From positions 271,360 through 335,359 of the forward strand of contig JADJOP010000003.1 in NCBI GenBank assembly GCA_016713735.1: a DNA stretch of 64,000 nt. Reading direction: 5' to 3'. Both the position numbers and the translations under genes were made by a program. This DNA comes from Bryobacterales bacterium (GTDB taxonomy: Bacteria; Acidobacteriota; Terriglobia; Bryobacterales; Bryobacteraceae). Shown here piece by piece: positions 17,745 to 26,517 of the stretch; within the stretch, counting starts at the first letter, position 1; every line of letters starts with the position of its first letter. The notes beneath the pieces are model-generated. The model worked only from the letters and a program-made list of their open reading frames with translations, searched no databases and had not been told where the DNA came from.

Positions 17745-19595
17745 ATGAACCTGTGCCGCGCCGCCAGCTGGCTTCTCCTCGCCGCACCGGCATTCGCCCA
17801 AATCAACAATCCCTGCCCGAACGCGCAAACCATGCAGGTCTGCGACATCGTCTTCGAAATGCCCGAGGCCGAGGCATCGCGCTTTCGCAACCCATACCTC
17901 GAAGTCACGCTGCAAGCCGAATTCCGTTCCCCCAAGTTCCGCACCTTCCTCATGCCCGGCTTCTGGGCCGGCGGCAACCGCTATGTCATTCGCATCGCTC
18001 CCGTCGAAGCAGGCGAGTGGTTGCTGCGAATCTCTTCCAACGTCCAGGCCTGGAACGGCCAGCGCGGCCAGTTCCAGGCCGCTGAATCCAACGACCCCGG
18101 CTTCCTCCGCCCCGCCAACCTCTTCCACTGGAGCTACACCGAAAAGCGCCAACCCCACCTCTGGATGGGCGACACCTGCTACACCTTCCCCTGGATCGAC
18201 CGCGCCATCTTCGATCAAATCGCCGCCAAACGCGGCGAGCAGAAATTCACCCACATGCGCGGCCTCGTCATGCACCCTGACGAAACCAAATACCGCAAAG
18301 CCTTCCTCTCCCCCGACACGCCCAACAACGAATACTTCCAGGAGCTCGACAGCCGCATCCGCGCCCTCAACGACAAAGGCATGTTCGTCGACCTCGTCCT
18401 CGCCGGCGATGAAAACCACCTCGTCAAAGTCTTCCCCGAATTCCGCCAGCGCGAACGCTTCTTGCGCTATATGATCGCCCGCTACGCGCCCTTCAAAATC
18501 ACCTGGCAGGGCGTCCAGGAGTTTGAGGAATACGCCGACGGCCGCGCCCTGCTCAAGGAAATCGGCGCCTTCCTGAAAACCCACGACCCGTTCCAACACC
18601 CCCGCTCCACCCACACCACACGCACCTCCGGCCCCCTGCTCGCCGACGGCTGGATGACCCACATCCTCTACCAGTCCTCCGACGACCAGATCGGCGCCAT
18701 CGAACGCCAGGTCCTGCTCACCCCGCGCATCAACGCCGAGTTCGCTTACGAAGACTCCGGCGCCGGCAAGTCGCACCCCCACCACGTCGACACCCCCACC
18801 TTCCGCAAGCGCCTCTGGAACGCCACCATGAACGGCCAGTACCCGACCTACGGCAACACAGGCACCTACGGCGGCAAGGCCTTCCCCGTCGACGCCAAGT
18901 TCCTCGACGCCCCCGCCGCCAAAACCATGGCCGACTGGTTCGACTTCATCTCCCGCACCCGCTTCTGGGAACTCGAACCCTACTTCGATGTCGACGGCGG
19001 GCGTGCGCTCTATCTCGCCGGAGTCGAATATCTCGTCTATCTCGAAAACGGCGGCGCCGTCGAACTGGTCACCGAAAAGAAGGGCTACAAAGTCTACTGG
19101 TTCAATGTCGAAACCGGCGAGTTGATCACGGAGAAGAAAGACTACAAGGGTGAGCGCTTCTCCGGCACCGCCCCCGGCGCGGGCCCCTGGGTCCTCCACC
19201 TCTCGCGCGACGGCCGCAAAGGCTCCATGCTGAACAGCTACTACTTCGAGTCGCGCCGCCAGTTCGTGCAGGAGGTCGAGTCCAACGCCCAGCGCGTGCC
19301 CTACGATCTCATCGAGCCGCAGTCGGATGCCCTCGCCGTCGGCAAGCCCGTCAAGTTCGCCGTCAAGCTGAAGCGCGAAACGCGCGCCACCTCGAAGATG
19401 ATGTACCTCTGGACGGCCGAGGATACCGTCGGCGGCCAGGGCTACCGCGTCGTCGCCACCGGACCCTCGGGCGAATTCACCATCCCCCGCTCCATCTCCA
19501 AATCCCTGCCCAGCGTGCTCAACCTGCGCGTCTACGGCATGAACGCCAACGGCAAAGTCTACGCCATCGACCGCGTCATGAAGCTCGCCGAATGA
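17745..19595 (+). CDS. Secreted apiosidase-like glycoside hydrolase (DUF5060/DUF4038 type)
   Basis: 616 residues with a signal peptide ending LLLAAPAFAQ. An N-terminal beta-sandwich of DUF5060 type (residues 25-125) is followed by a TIM-barrel region that starts with the block FHWSYTEKRQPHLWMGDTCY near 129-148, as in DUF4038/apiosidase-like glycosidases. A collagen-binding-like domain lies near 410-490, and a C-terminal beta domain follows. It probably trims plant or microbial polysaccharide outside the cell; the exact glycan is unknown. Its stop overlaps the tsaB start by 4 nt. Confidence 0.75.
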   Translation: MNLCRAASWLLLAAPAFAQINNPCPNAQTMQVCDIVFEMPEAEASRFRNPYLEVTLQAEFRSPKFRTFLMPGFWAGGNRYVIRIAPVEAGEWLLRISSNVQAWNGQRGQFQAAESNDPGFLRPANLFHWSYTEKRQPHLWMGDTCYTFPWIDRAIFDQIAAKRGEQKFTHMRGLVMHPDETKYRKAFLSPDTPNNEYFQELDSRIRALNDKGMFVDLVLAGDENHLVKVFPEFRQRERFLRYMIARYAPFKITWQGVQEFEEYADGRALLKEIGAFLKTHDPFQHPRSTHTTRTSGPLLADGWMTHILYQSSDDQIGAIERQVLLTPRINAEFAYEDSGAGKSHPHHVDTPTFRKRLWNATMNGQYPTYGNTGTYGGKAFPVDAKFLDAPAAKTMADWFDFISRTRFWELEPYFDVDGGRALYLAGVEYLVYLENGGAVELVTEKKGYKVYWFNVETGELITEKKDYKGERFSGTAPGAGPWVLHLSRDGRKGSMLNSYYFESRRQFVQEVESNAQRVPYDLIEPQSDALAVGKPVKFAVKLKRETRATSKMMYLWTAEDTVGGQGYRVVATGPSGEFTIPRSISKSLPSVLNLRVYGMNANGKVYAIDRVMKLAE

Positions 19596-20250
19596 TCCTC
19601 CTCGCCATCGACTCCAGCACCGAACACGGCGGCATCGCCCTCTGGCGCGACGGTGAGGTCACCGAAACCATCGTCCACTCGCCCGACGGCTTCGCCCACG
19701 TTCTCTTTGTCGAACTGGAACGCCTGCTGGCGCAATGCGGCGTTGACCTCACGCACATCGACGCCTTTGCCGCCGCCTCCGGTCCCGGCTCGTTCACCGG
19801 CGTGCGCGTCGCCCTCTCCGCCGCCAAGGGCTTCGGCGAAGCCTTCGGCAAACCCGTCTTCGCCATCTCCAACCTCCGCGCCATGGCCGCCCACGGCAGC
19901 GCCCCGCTCCGCGCGGCCATCCTCGATGCCCGCCGCGGCGATATCTATGGCGGACTCTACGACGCCGCGCTCCGCCCCTGCGCGAGGAAGCCGTCATGCT
20001 CCTCCAACCCTGGCTCGATTCGCTTCCCGCGACGTTCCCCACCCCCGCTGTCGAACTCCTCTGCCCCTATCCCGAGCGCTTCCCCGAACTCGCCGCCCGC
20101 CGCGTCACCACCGCTCCCCTCGCCGTCGCCCGCGCCGTCGCCCACCTCGCCGCCGAACAATACCGCGCCGGCGAACGCCCCCACCCCGCCGCCTCCGACG
20201 CCAACTACGTCCGCCGCTCCGACGCCGAAATGAACTGGCGCGAAGCCTAA
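19592..20250 (+). CDS. tsaB: tRNA threonylcarbamoyladenosine biosynthesis protein TsaB, one frameshift
   Basis: Non-catalytic partner of TsaD in making the t6A37 base of tRNA. The N-terminus MILLAIDSSTEHGGIALWRD and the block AAASGPGSFTGVRVALSAAK near residues 54-73 are diagnostic. The frame breaks near 19978-19990 (after LYDAALRP). The family C-terminus continues in another frame (EEAVMLLQPWLDSL, then NYVRRSDAEMNWREA) to 20250. The gene is normally essential and otherwise conserved, so a one-base consensus error is likely. Confidence 0.88.
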
Positions 20251-20260
20251 CGCCGCCGCC

Positions 20261-22834
20261 CTACTTCCGCTCCTCTTCCTCCCGTTCCTCATCCTCCACA
20301 TCCAACGACAACGGCGCAAACACCGCGTTCCGCACCTCCGGATATGGCGTGTCCCAACCCCGCAGCATCCCCCACAGAATGCGATTCACCCGCTCCGTCG
20401 GCGCCGCATCGGGCACCTCCCAGCGCATCTTCAACGAATCCCGCGCCGCCGCCACCGCGGCCTTTCCCCCCGCCGCCCGCAGCGCCTGCACACTCGGATT
20501 CAGCTCATACAAATCCTGCTTCGGCCTCACCGCGTTATACGGCGTCAGCTCCGGCTCATTCTGAAAGCTCGCCCGCATGTCGTTGGCAATCAAATCAAAC
20601 AGCGACATCGTCGGCAGCCCCAGAATCAGCTCCATCGTCTTCAACATGCTCTGGTTGGAATAGAACGTCGAATCCACATGCCCGCGCCGCACATACGGAC
20701 TCACCGCCAGTGCCACCGTGCGATGCCCGTCCACATGGTCCACGCCGTTCTGCGCATCGTCCTCGACCACAAAAATCGCCATCTTCGGCCAGAACTTCGA
20801 CTTCGACAGCGCCTCCACCATCAGCCCCACCGCATAGTCGTTATCGGCCACCATCGCCTTCGGCGTCGACGTCCCCGGCCGCGCCCCAAACGTGTGGTCG
20901 CTCGGCAATTGCACCAGCACCAGGTTCGGCATCTTGCCCGCCTTCTCCCAACCCGCCAGTTCGCGCTCAAACAGCCGCGCCCGCGCCACGTCGGGAATCG
21001 CCGTGTTGTAGGTCGGAAAATCGCGCACCAGCAGCTTGTCCAGCGGCGGAATCGGAGAACTCACCTTCCACCGTCCCGAAAAATCCGCCCCCTTCTCCCA
21101 CTCCCGCAGCAAGCCCACCCGCTCCTCCGGCTTCACGCCGGGATACCGCGGCGCAAACTCGCCCATCACGCTCACCGTGCGCCCCTTGGCCAGCGCGTAA
21201 TCCCAGATGAACCCGCCCTGCGCATAGGCCAGCGGATCGGTGCCGTCGTAAGGATAGCTCCGCCCCGTGTAACCCGGATACAACGTGTAGGCCGTCTCAT
21301 TGGCCTGGGTCGCCCATTGATGGCCATCGGCGCTGTTGCCGCCCGAAGCGTAGAAATTGTCTAACAACACAAACTGCTCGGCCAGCCGCCGCTGGTTGGG
21401 CGTCACATCCTCGCCAAACATCACGAGCGCGGGGTCGCCGTTGCCCTTCCCCAGGTCGCCAAACAACTGATCGTAGGTCCGGTTCTCCTTGATGATGTAG
21501 ACCACATGCTCAATCAGTGATGGCTCGCCCGCCCGCTCCGGAATCGCCGTCGCCTTCACCACCCGCGGGGCTTCACTCCCCCGCTGCGCTAGGCCCGCCG
21601 GCTGCAGCCGGCTGTTCTCCGCCACCGCCGTCGTGTAGCTCGCCAACTGCGCCGCATCCGGCAGCTCCACCACGGCCACCGTCCCGCGATAGGCATGCAC
21701 ATAGCGCCGCTTCGGCTCGTCCTGCCAACCCGAACCCGCGCCCAATAACGACGCCACCGCCAGCCGCTTCCCATCCGCGCTCAACGCCACCGCGTTCGGA
21801 TACCACGCCGTCGGAATCGCGCCTTCAATGCGTCCGCTGGGCAGCGCCACCTGCAACACCGCGTTGATCCCCCCGCAGGCCACCCACAGCTTCTTGCCAT
21901 CCCCCGCCAGCGCCATCGCCGTCGGATACACGCCGCGCACGCGCTTGTGAAACGGCTGCAGCTCGATGGTCGCCACCACCGCCTGCCCCGCCGTATCGAC
22001 CACACTGATGCTGTCCTGGTTCCCATTGGCCACATACAAACGTTGCCGCGCCTCATCCCAAGCCATCGCCATCGGATGCAGCCCCACCGCAATCGTGTGC
22101 GTCGTCTTCCCCGTCGTCAGATCGAGCCGCGTCAGCGTCCCCGTCGAGGCCACCCCGCGTTTGTCGATCACCACCTGGTCGGCCTTCGGCTCCAATCCCG
22201 TCGGCGCCGTCAACTCACCCGCCTTCGGCAGCCGCCCGCCCCAGTTCGACACATACGCCACCGTGCCCGCCCCATTCAACACCACGCCAAACGGCGCAAT
22301 CCCCACCGGCAGCAGCTTCACTTCGCTCCCCGTGCGCACCGCCAGCTTGTTGTCATACAGCAGCGGCACGGCCACCACGCCCCGCGCACTCACCGCCGGC
22401 GCACCCGCCATCTGCCCGCCGCCCACCACCACCTCGCGCTCCCCACCGGCCCCGTGCATCCGCAGCGCCACCGGACCCGCCTTCGTCACCACGCTCGTCA
22501 CCGCTTCGCCCCGCGCCGCGTCCCACACCAGCCCCTGCAATCCAGGCCGCCCCCCCAGCGCCGTCTGCGCCACCACCTTGTTCTGCTTCCAATCCATCCG
22601 CCACAGGTGCGACGCCCCGAGCACGAGCACTTCCTCTGAACTCGCCCCGAAGCTCACCCCATACACCTTGCCCGTGAACACCGTCGGCACTCCCGCCGGC
22701 GTGATGGCTTGGCGCGTCGTCACCACGCCCGGATCGGTAACCGCACGCACCGGCCCTGTCTGCGCCAAGGCTTGCGCAAAGAGCGGAAGAGTCAGGAAAA
22801 GGGCAGGGAAATAGCGTCTACCGGGGAAGTTCAT
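20261..22834 (-). CDS. Secreted YncE-type beta-propeller fused to an alkaline-phosphatase-superfamily phosphoesterase
   Basis: 857 residues. A signal peptide (FPALFLTLPLFAQALAQ) precedes a seven-bladed-type WD/YncE propeller (about 40-420) with repeats such as GLHPMAMAWDEARQRLYVAN. Then comes a phosphoesterase-family domain (about 440-760) beginning IEHVVYIIKENRTYDQLFGD, with later metal-binding residues in FVVEDDAQNGVDHVDGHR. This two-domain form is widespread in acidobacteria. It probably cleaves phosphate esters outside the cytoplasm. The ATG overlaps the stop of the upstream small gene (ATGA). Confidence 0.85.
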   Translation of the reverse strand: MNFPGRRYFPALFLTLPLFAQALAQTGPVRAVTDPGVVTTRQAITPAGVPTVFTGKVYGVSFGASSEEVLVLGASHLWRMDWKQNKVVAQTALGGRPGLQGLVWDAARGEAVTSVVTKAGPVALRMHGAGGEREVVVGGGQMAGAPAVSARGVVAVPLLYDNKLAVRTGSEVKLLPVGIAPFGVVLNGAGTVAYVSNWGGRLPKAGELTAPTGLEPKADQVVIDKRGVASTGTLTRLDLTTGKTTHTIAVGLHPMAMAWDEARQRLYVANGNQDSISVVDTAGQAVVATIELQPFHKRVRGVYPTAMALAGDGKKLWVACGGINAVLQVALPSGRIEGAIPTAWYPNAVALSADGKRLAVASLLGAGSGWQDEPKRRYVHAYRGTVAVVELPDAAQLASYTTAVAENSRLQPAGLAQRGSEAPRVVKATAIPERAGEPSLIEHVVYIIKENRTYDQLFGDLGKGNGDPALVMFGEDVTPNQRRLAEQFVLLDNFYASGGNSADGHQWATQANETAYTLYPGYTGRSYPYDGTDPLAYAQGGFIWDYALAKGRTVSVMGEFAPRYPGVKPEERVGLLREWEKGADFSGRWKVSSPIPPLDKLLVRDFPTYNTAIPDVARARLFERELAGWEKAGKMPNLVLVQLPSDHTFGARPGTSTPKAMVADNDYAVGLMVEALSKSKFWPKMAIFVVEDDAQNGVDHVDGHRTVALAVSPYVRRGHVDSTFYSNQSMLKTMELILGLPTMSLFDLIANDMRASFQNEPELTPYNAVRPKQDLYELNPSVQALRAAGGKAAVAAARDSLKMRWEVPDAAPTERVNRILWGMLRGWDTPYPEVRNAVFAPLSLDVEDEEREEEERK

Positions 22835-23271
22835 TCCCCCGGATTGTACCGAAGTGGGGTAACGGGCGGATGACTGCTCAACGCGTCCAACAGTGACAAC
22901 TGCGAGGCAAACTGCGAAAGCGCCACCTCATCCAACGCCGCGGTGTCCCCCTGCGCCTCATCGAGCGACGCCGACACCGCCGACAACAGCTCCCAGCGCT
23001 CGCGCGTGAACGTGTCGATGGCCAGCCCCGGCTCACCGCTCGAGCCCAACGCCTCGGTGGCCGCGCGCGTCTGCCGCAACTGGTCTTCGCTCCGTCCCAG
23101 TACCGCTTCCCGGAGGTTGCCAGCTAAAAAACTGATTTGAGCGGGTAACCGCCCCTGAGCTGCAATCTGCACCAAGTCCCTTATCGTCGACCGCCCCGCC
23201 GCCACGAGAAAAATCTCGCCCCGCCTCCCTTGGGCGCGGAAAATCGCCTCAGGAGTAAGGTCCGCAATCAC
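22831..23271 (-). CDS. Hypothetical protein coupled to the YncE/phosphoesterase gene
   Basis: 146 residues, starting at GTG (MIADLTPEAIFRAQGRRGEI) and ending YNPGE. It is mostly helical, with no signal peptide and no membrane span. Its stop overlaps the start of the phosphoesterase gene by 4 nt, so the two are translationally coupled. It is divergent from flbD, 42 bp away. I do not recognise a family; a link to the flagellar genes next door is possible but unsupported. Confidence 0.6.
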   Translation of the reverse strand: MIADLTPEAIFRAQGRRGEIFLVAAGRSTIRDLVQIAAQGRLPAQISFLAGNLREAVLGRSEDQLRQTRAATEALGSSGEPGLAIDTFTRERWELLSAVSASLDEAQGDTAALDEVALSQFASQLSLLDALSSHPPVTPLRYNPGE

Positions 23272-23313
23272 ACAGGGAAGCCACGCGCCGATAAGAGTCC
23301 TGGAGATTCCCTC

Positions 23314-23586
23314 ATGATCCAGGTCACCCGGCTAAACCAGCAGCAACTCGTGTTGAACTCCGACCTGATCGAACACATCGAGACGACACCGGATACGGTC
23401 ATCACGCTCACCACCGGCGCCAAAATCATGGTCCGCGAAAGTTCCGCTGAAATCATCCGCCGCGTCGCCGCATTCCGCCGCGAGGCCGGATCCTGGTGGC
23501 CCGGCGGCGTTGCCCATCCGCCAGGCCAGGAAAGGACACACTTCGAGGAGCACCACGCCGCACCCGCCGCGCGCGAGGAGGACTAG
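23314..23586 (+). CDS. FlbD family flagellar protein
   Basis: 90 residues. The first 58 match short FlbD proteins found in flagellar operons (MIQVTRLNQQQLVLNSDLIE, then TTGAKIMVRESSAEIIRRV). The ATG has GGAG 8 nt upstream. A 30-residue Pro/His/Glu-rich tail after about residue 60 is longer than usual. It lies 6 bp before motA in a flbD-motA-motB order typical of many phyla. The molecular role of FlbD is poorly known. Confidence 0.85.
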   Translation: MIQVTRLNQQQLVLNSDLIEHIETTPDTVITLTTGAKIMVRESSAEIIRRVAAFRREAGSWWPGGVAHPPGQERTHFEEHHAAPAAREED

Positions 23587-23592
23587 CAGGCG

Positions 23593-24435
23593 ATGGCCGA
23601 TGCTGCTGCCAAGCCGAAAAAGGGTGGGTTGCGTCCGGACTTCGCCACCCTGGGCGGCATCCTTCTCGCCACGGCCGGCATTGTCGGCGGCCTCATCCTC
23701 GAAGGCGGCGAACTCTCTGACATCACCCAGGTCACCGCCGGGCTCATCGTCCTCGGCGGCACCTTCGGCGCCACCCTCGTCAACACGCCGCTCTCCACCT
23801 TCTTCGGCGGCCTCAAAGCCCTCGCCGATGTCTTCTTCGAACGCACCGTCACCCCCAACGCCACCATCGAGGAGATCATCCGCTATGCCACCCGGGCCCG
23901 CAAAGCCGGCATCGTTTCGCTCGAAGACGAGGTCAACCAGGCCAGCGACCCCTTCCTGGTCAAAGCCCTCACCCTCGCCGTCGACGGCACCGACCTGCAG
24001 GAGCTGCGCAAGATGATGGAGCTCGAAATCCAGCAGCAGGAACACCACGGCGAGGCCGCCGCCAAGGTCTTCGAGGTCGCCGGCGGCTACTCGCCCACCA
24101 TCGGCATCATCGGCGCCGTCATGGGCCTCATCCAGGTCATGAAAAACCTCTCCGACATCGACAAGGTCGGCCACGGCATCGCCGTCAGCTTCGTCGCCAC
24201 CGTCTATGGCGTCGCCCTCGCCAACATCTTCCTCCTCCCGGCCGCCAACAAAATGAAAGCCCGCGTCCTGCAGGACGCCCACATGCGCGAAATGATGCTC
24301 GAAGGCGTCACCGGCATCGTCGAAGGCCTCAACCCCAAGCTCATCCGCAGCAAGCTCGAAGCCTACGCCCCGCCCAAACCGGAGAAGCCAAAGAAGGGCG
24401 CCCTGCCCGTGCCGGAAACCGAGGCCGGTGACTGA
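23593..24435 (+). CDS. motA: Flagellar motor stator protein MotA
   Basis: 280-residue inner-membrane proton channel subunit of the flagellar stator. Hydrophobic segments lie near residues 20-45, 50-70, 150-175 and 185-210. The conserved proline-containing segment GGYSPTIGIIGAVMGLIQ near 158-175 lines the channel with MotB. The cytoplasmic loop between segments 2 and 3 is charged, as expected for FliG contact. GAGGAGGACTAGCAGGCG precedes the ATG. motB follows after 3 bp. Confidence 0.94.
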   Translation: MADAAAKPKKGGLRPDFATLGGILLATAGIVGGLILEGGELSDITQVTAGLIVLGGTFGATLVNTPLSTFFGGLKALADVFFERTVTPNATIEEIIRYATRARKAGIVSLEDEVNQASDPFLVKALTLAVDGTDLQELRKMMELEIQQQEHHGEAAAKVFEVAGGYSPTIGIIGAVMGLIQVMKNLSDIDKVGHGIAVSFVATVYGVALANIFLLPAANKMKARVLQDAHMREMMLEGVTGIVEGLNPKLIRSKLEAYAPPKPEKPKKGALPVPETEAGD

Positions 24436-24438
24436 TCC

Positions 24439-25315
24439 ATGCGCAAAAAGAAACCCGCGGAACCGGAAAACCACGAGCGCTGGCTCGTCTCCTACGCCGA
24501 CTTCATCACGCTGCTCTTCGCCTTCTTCGTCGTCATGTTTGCCAGCTCGCAAACCGACCGCGGCAAGACCGAACGCGTCCAGGAATCGGTCCGCCGCGCC
24601 CTTGAGGACAACCAGTTCGTCTCCGTCATGGCCGGCATCCTCGGCGGTGACGTCACCGACAAAGGCAAGGGCAACGCCCAGATGCGCGGCCCCGGCGGCA
24701 CACGCCAGGTCACCCAGGATCAGCAGACCGACGGCAAATACGTCGAGCTCGTCCCGGCCATGAAATACCTCGAAGCCGAACTCGCCGACGAGATCGCCAA
24801 CGGCATGATGAGCGTCAGCATGGAGGCCCGCGGCCTTGTCGTCAGCTTCCGCGAAGCGGCCTTCTTCCCCTCCGGCACCGACATCATCCCCGAGCAGACC
24901 TACGACACCGTCGCCAAGGTCGGCCAGGTGATGGAAAAGCTCCCCAACCCCGTCCGCCTCGAGGGCCACACCGACTCCATCCCCTTGCGCGGCGGCGGCC
25001 GCTTCCGCAGCAATTGGGAACTCTCCGCCGCCCGCAGCATCGCCATGATGGAGCTCCTCGTCAGCTACTGCAACATCCCCCGCGAGCGCCTCTCCATCGC
25101 CGGATACGCCGAAAACGCCCCCATCGCCGACAACGCCACCGACGAGGGCCGCCGCCGCAACCGCCGCGTCGACATCGTCATCCTCAACCAAACCGGCCTC
25201 GCCGCCGAACCCGCCACCGCCAACCACGCCAAGGCCGCCCCCGCCAAGCCCGCCCCGCCGCGCACTAACAAGCGCCCGGCGCCGCGCGCCAACGCCGCCC
25301 CGCCCCACAAGTTGC
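24439..25315 (+). CDS. motB: Flagellar motor stator protein MotB (3' end undefined: no in-frame stop)
   Basis: Peptidoglycan-anchored stator subunit. A short cytoplasmic N-terminus leads into one membrane helix with the proton-carrying Asp21 (SYADFITLLFAFFVVMF). An OmpA-like domain covers about residues 145-255 (RLEGHTDSIPL, NWELSAARS, RRRNRRVDIVIL). After residue 255 there is only an Ala/Pro/Lys tail, and the frame then stays open to 26517, through one gene in another frame and a second in the same frame. The end given is where support for MotB stops. A TAA one frame away at 25266 suggests a lost base. Confidence 0.85.
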
Positions 25316-25321
25316 TACCCT
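25316..25321 (+). promoter_or_regulatory. -10-like box duplicated before tandem paralog 1 (TACCCT)
   Basis: TACCCTGGGCCCATG runs into the start codon at 25328. The identical 15 bases precede the paralogous gene at 25918. The spacing of 6 nt to ATG fits the leaderless promoters seen elsewhere in the window. Confidence 0.4.
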
Positions 25322-25327
25322 GGGCCC

Positions 25328-25891
25328 ATGCGAGCCCTGCTGTTGCTCCTCATCGCCCTCACGCTCTCCGCCCAGGAGAGCCCCACCGACACCTTCCTCC
25401 AACTCGACCGCACCCAGCGCCAAACCATCAACCGCAACAACGCCGACCACGAACGCTGGCGCCGCCAAAAGGAGGACCGCGTCAACCAGGTCCGCGGCGA
25501 GATCTTCGACGAAACCAACCGCTCCCCCCTCGACCCCACCGCCCTCGGCCTCCGCCACGCCGAAGTCGAATCCATCTGCCGCGAAATGGACGAGCGCGAA
25601 CTGCAGCTCGTCAAGGTGAACCGCGACGTCCTCACCGAGCCGCAAAAGGTGAAGCTCGCCGCCCTCGAAGAGGTGATGCGCCTCGCCCCCACCGTCAACT
25701 CCGCCATCGGCGACAACCTCATCCACGCCGCGCCGGTCAGCCTATCCGTCAGCTCATTCGCCGACCTCCTCCTCGGCCTCCCCCAGACATGGCCCGCCAA
25801 ACAACGCACCGGAGTCTGCGCGGCCAATCGCTCCACGAACCTCGGCCTCATCTTGCCCCCGATCCGCATCCCTCAAACAACCGCCCCCTGA
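25328..25891 (+). CDS. Secreted hypothetical protein, tandem paralog 1
   Basis: 187 residues with a signal peptide (MRALLLLLIALTLSAQ). The body holds RNNADHERWRRQKEDRVNQV, then DETNRSPLDPTALGLRHAEV, then CREMDERELQLVKVNRDVL and TEPQKVKLAALEEVMRLAP. It is clearly homologous to the next gene. The last part loosely resembles the LTxxQ-KLxxLE pattern of Spy/CpxP-type periplasmic proteins, which is only a suggestion. It lies just after motB, partly within that gene's open frame. I know no named family. Confidence 0.7.
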   Translation: MRALLLLLIALTLSAQESPTDTFLQLDRTQRQTINRNNADHERWRRQKEDRVNQVRGEIFDETNRSPLDPTALGLRHAEVESICREMDERELQLVKVNRDVLTEPQKVKLAALEEVMRLAPTVNSAIGDNLIHAAPVSLSVSSFADLLLGLPQTWPAKQRTGVCAANRSTNLGLILPPIRIPQTTAP

Positions 25892-25905
25892 TCCCCTCAC
25901 CCTGT

Positions 25906-25911
25906 TACCCT
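25906..25911 (+). promoter_or_regulatory. -10-like box duplicated before tandem paralog 2 (TACCCT)
   Basis: Second copy of the 15-base block TACCCTGGGCCCATG, ending in the start codon at 25918. It implies that the duplication included the promoter. Confidence 0.4.
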
Positions 25912-25917
25912 GGGCCC

Positions 25918-26517
25918 ATGAGAACGAGCACCCTTCCGTTCCTCTTCCTCACCGCCACACTCTGCGCCCAAATGCCCCCGCCCTGCCGCCTCTCCCCGCT
26001 CGACACCTACCTCGGCTTCGCCTGCAACAGCCCCCAAGCCGAAGCCATCCGCCGCAACAACAATGAGCACGAACGCTGGCGCGTGCAAAAGGAGCGCCGC
26101 ATCTACCAGGTCCGCTCCGAAATCGCCGACGAAACCAACCGCTCCCCCCTCGACCCCACCGCCCTCGGCCTCCGCTACGCCGAAGTCGAAGCCATCTGCC
26201 GCGAAATCGACGAGCGCGAAGCGCAACTCGTCCAGGCCAACCGCAACGCCCTCGCCGAACCGCAAAAGCTCAAACTCGCCGCCCTCGAAGAAGCCATGCG
26301 CCTCGTCCCCATCGCCAACGCCGCCGTGCAAGGCAAACTGATCGAAGCGGGACCAGGCCGCTTCGTCTTCACCGAGGGTGTGATCCGCAACCCGTTCCCG
26401 GGGTCACCCTCCGTGGGTGTGCTTCTCGCTGTCCCCACCCGCACCGGCGCCTGCGCCGGCACGCCCAGCATCATCATCCCCGTCATCACTCAAGCGCCGA
26501 ATACAACATCACCTTAA
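25918..26517 (+). CDS. Secreted hypothetical protein, tandem paralog 2
   Basis: 199 residues with a signal peptide ending LTATLCAQ. It shares with the upstream gene the blocks RRNNNEHERWRVQKERRIYQ, DETNRSPLDPTALGLRYAEV and CREIDEREAQLVQANRNALA, over about 120 residues. The N-terminus (CRLSPLDTYLGFACNS, two Cys) and a C-terminus with TGACAGTPS differ from its paralog. It lies in the same frame as motB, so the open frame merges the two. The 3' end overlaps the convergent serine hydrolase gene by 32 bp. Function unknown. Confidence 0.7.
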   Translation: MRTSTLPFLFLTATLCAQMPPPCRLSPLDTYLGFACNSPQAEAIRRNNNEHERWRVQKERRIYQVRSEIADETNRSPLDPTALGLRYAEVEAICREIDEREAQLVQANRNALAEPQKLKLAALEEAMRLVPIANAAVQGKLIEAGPGRFVFTEGVIRNPFPGSPSVGVLLAVPTRTGACAGTPSIIIPVITQAPNTTSP

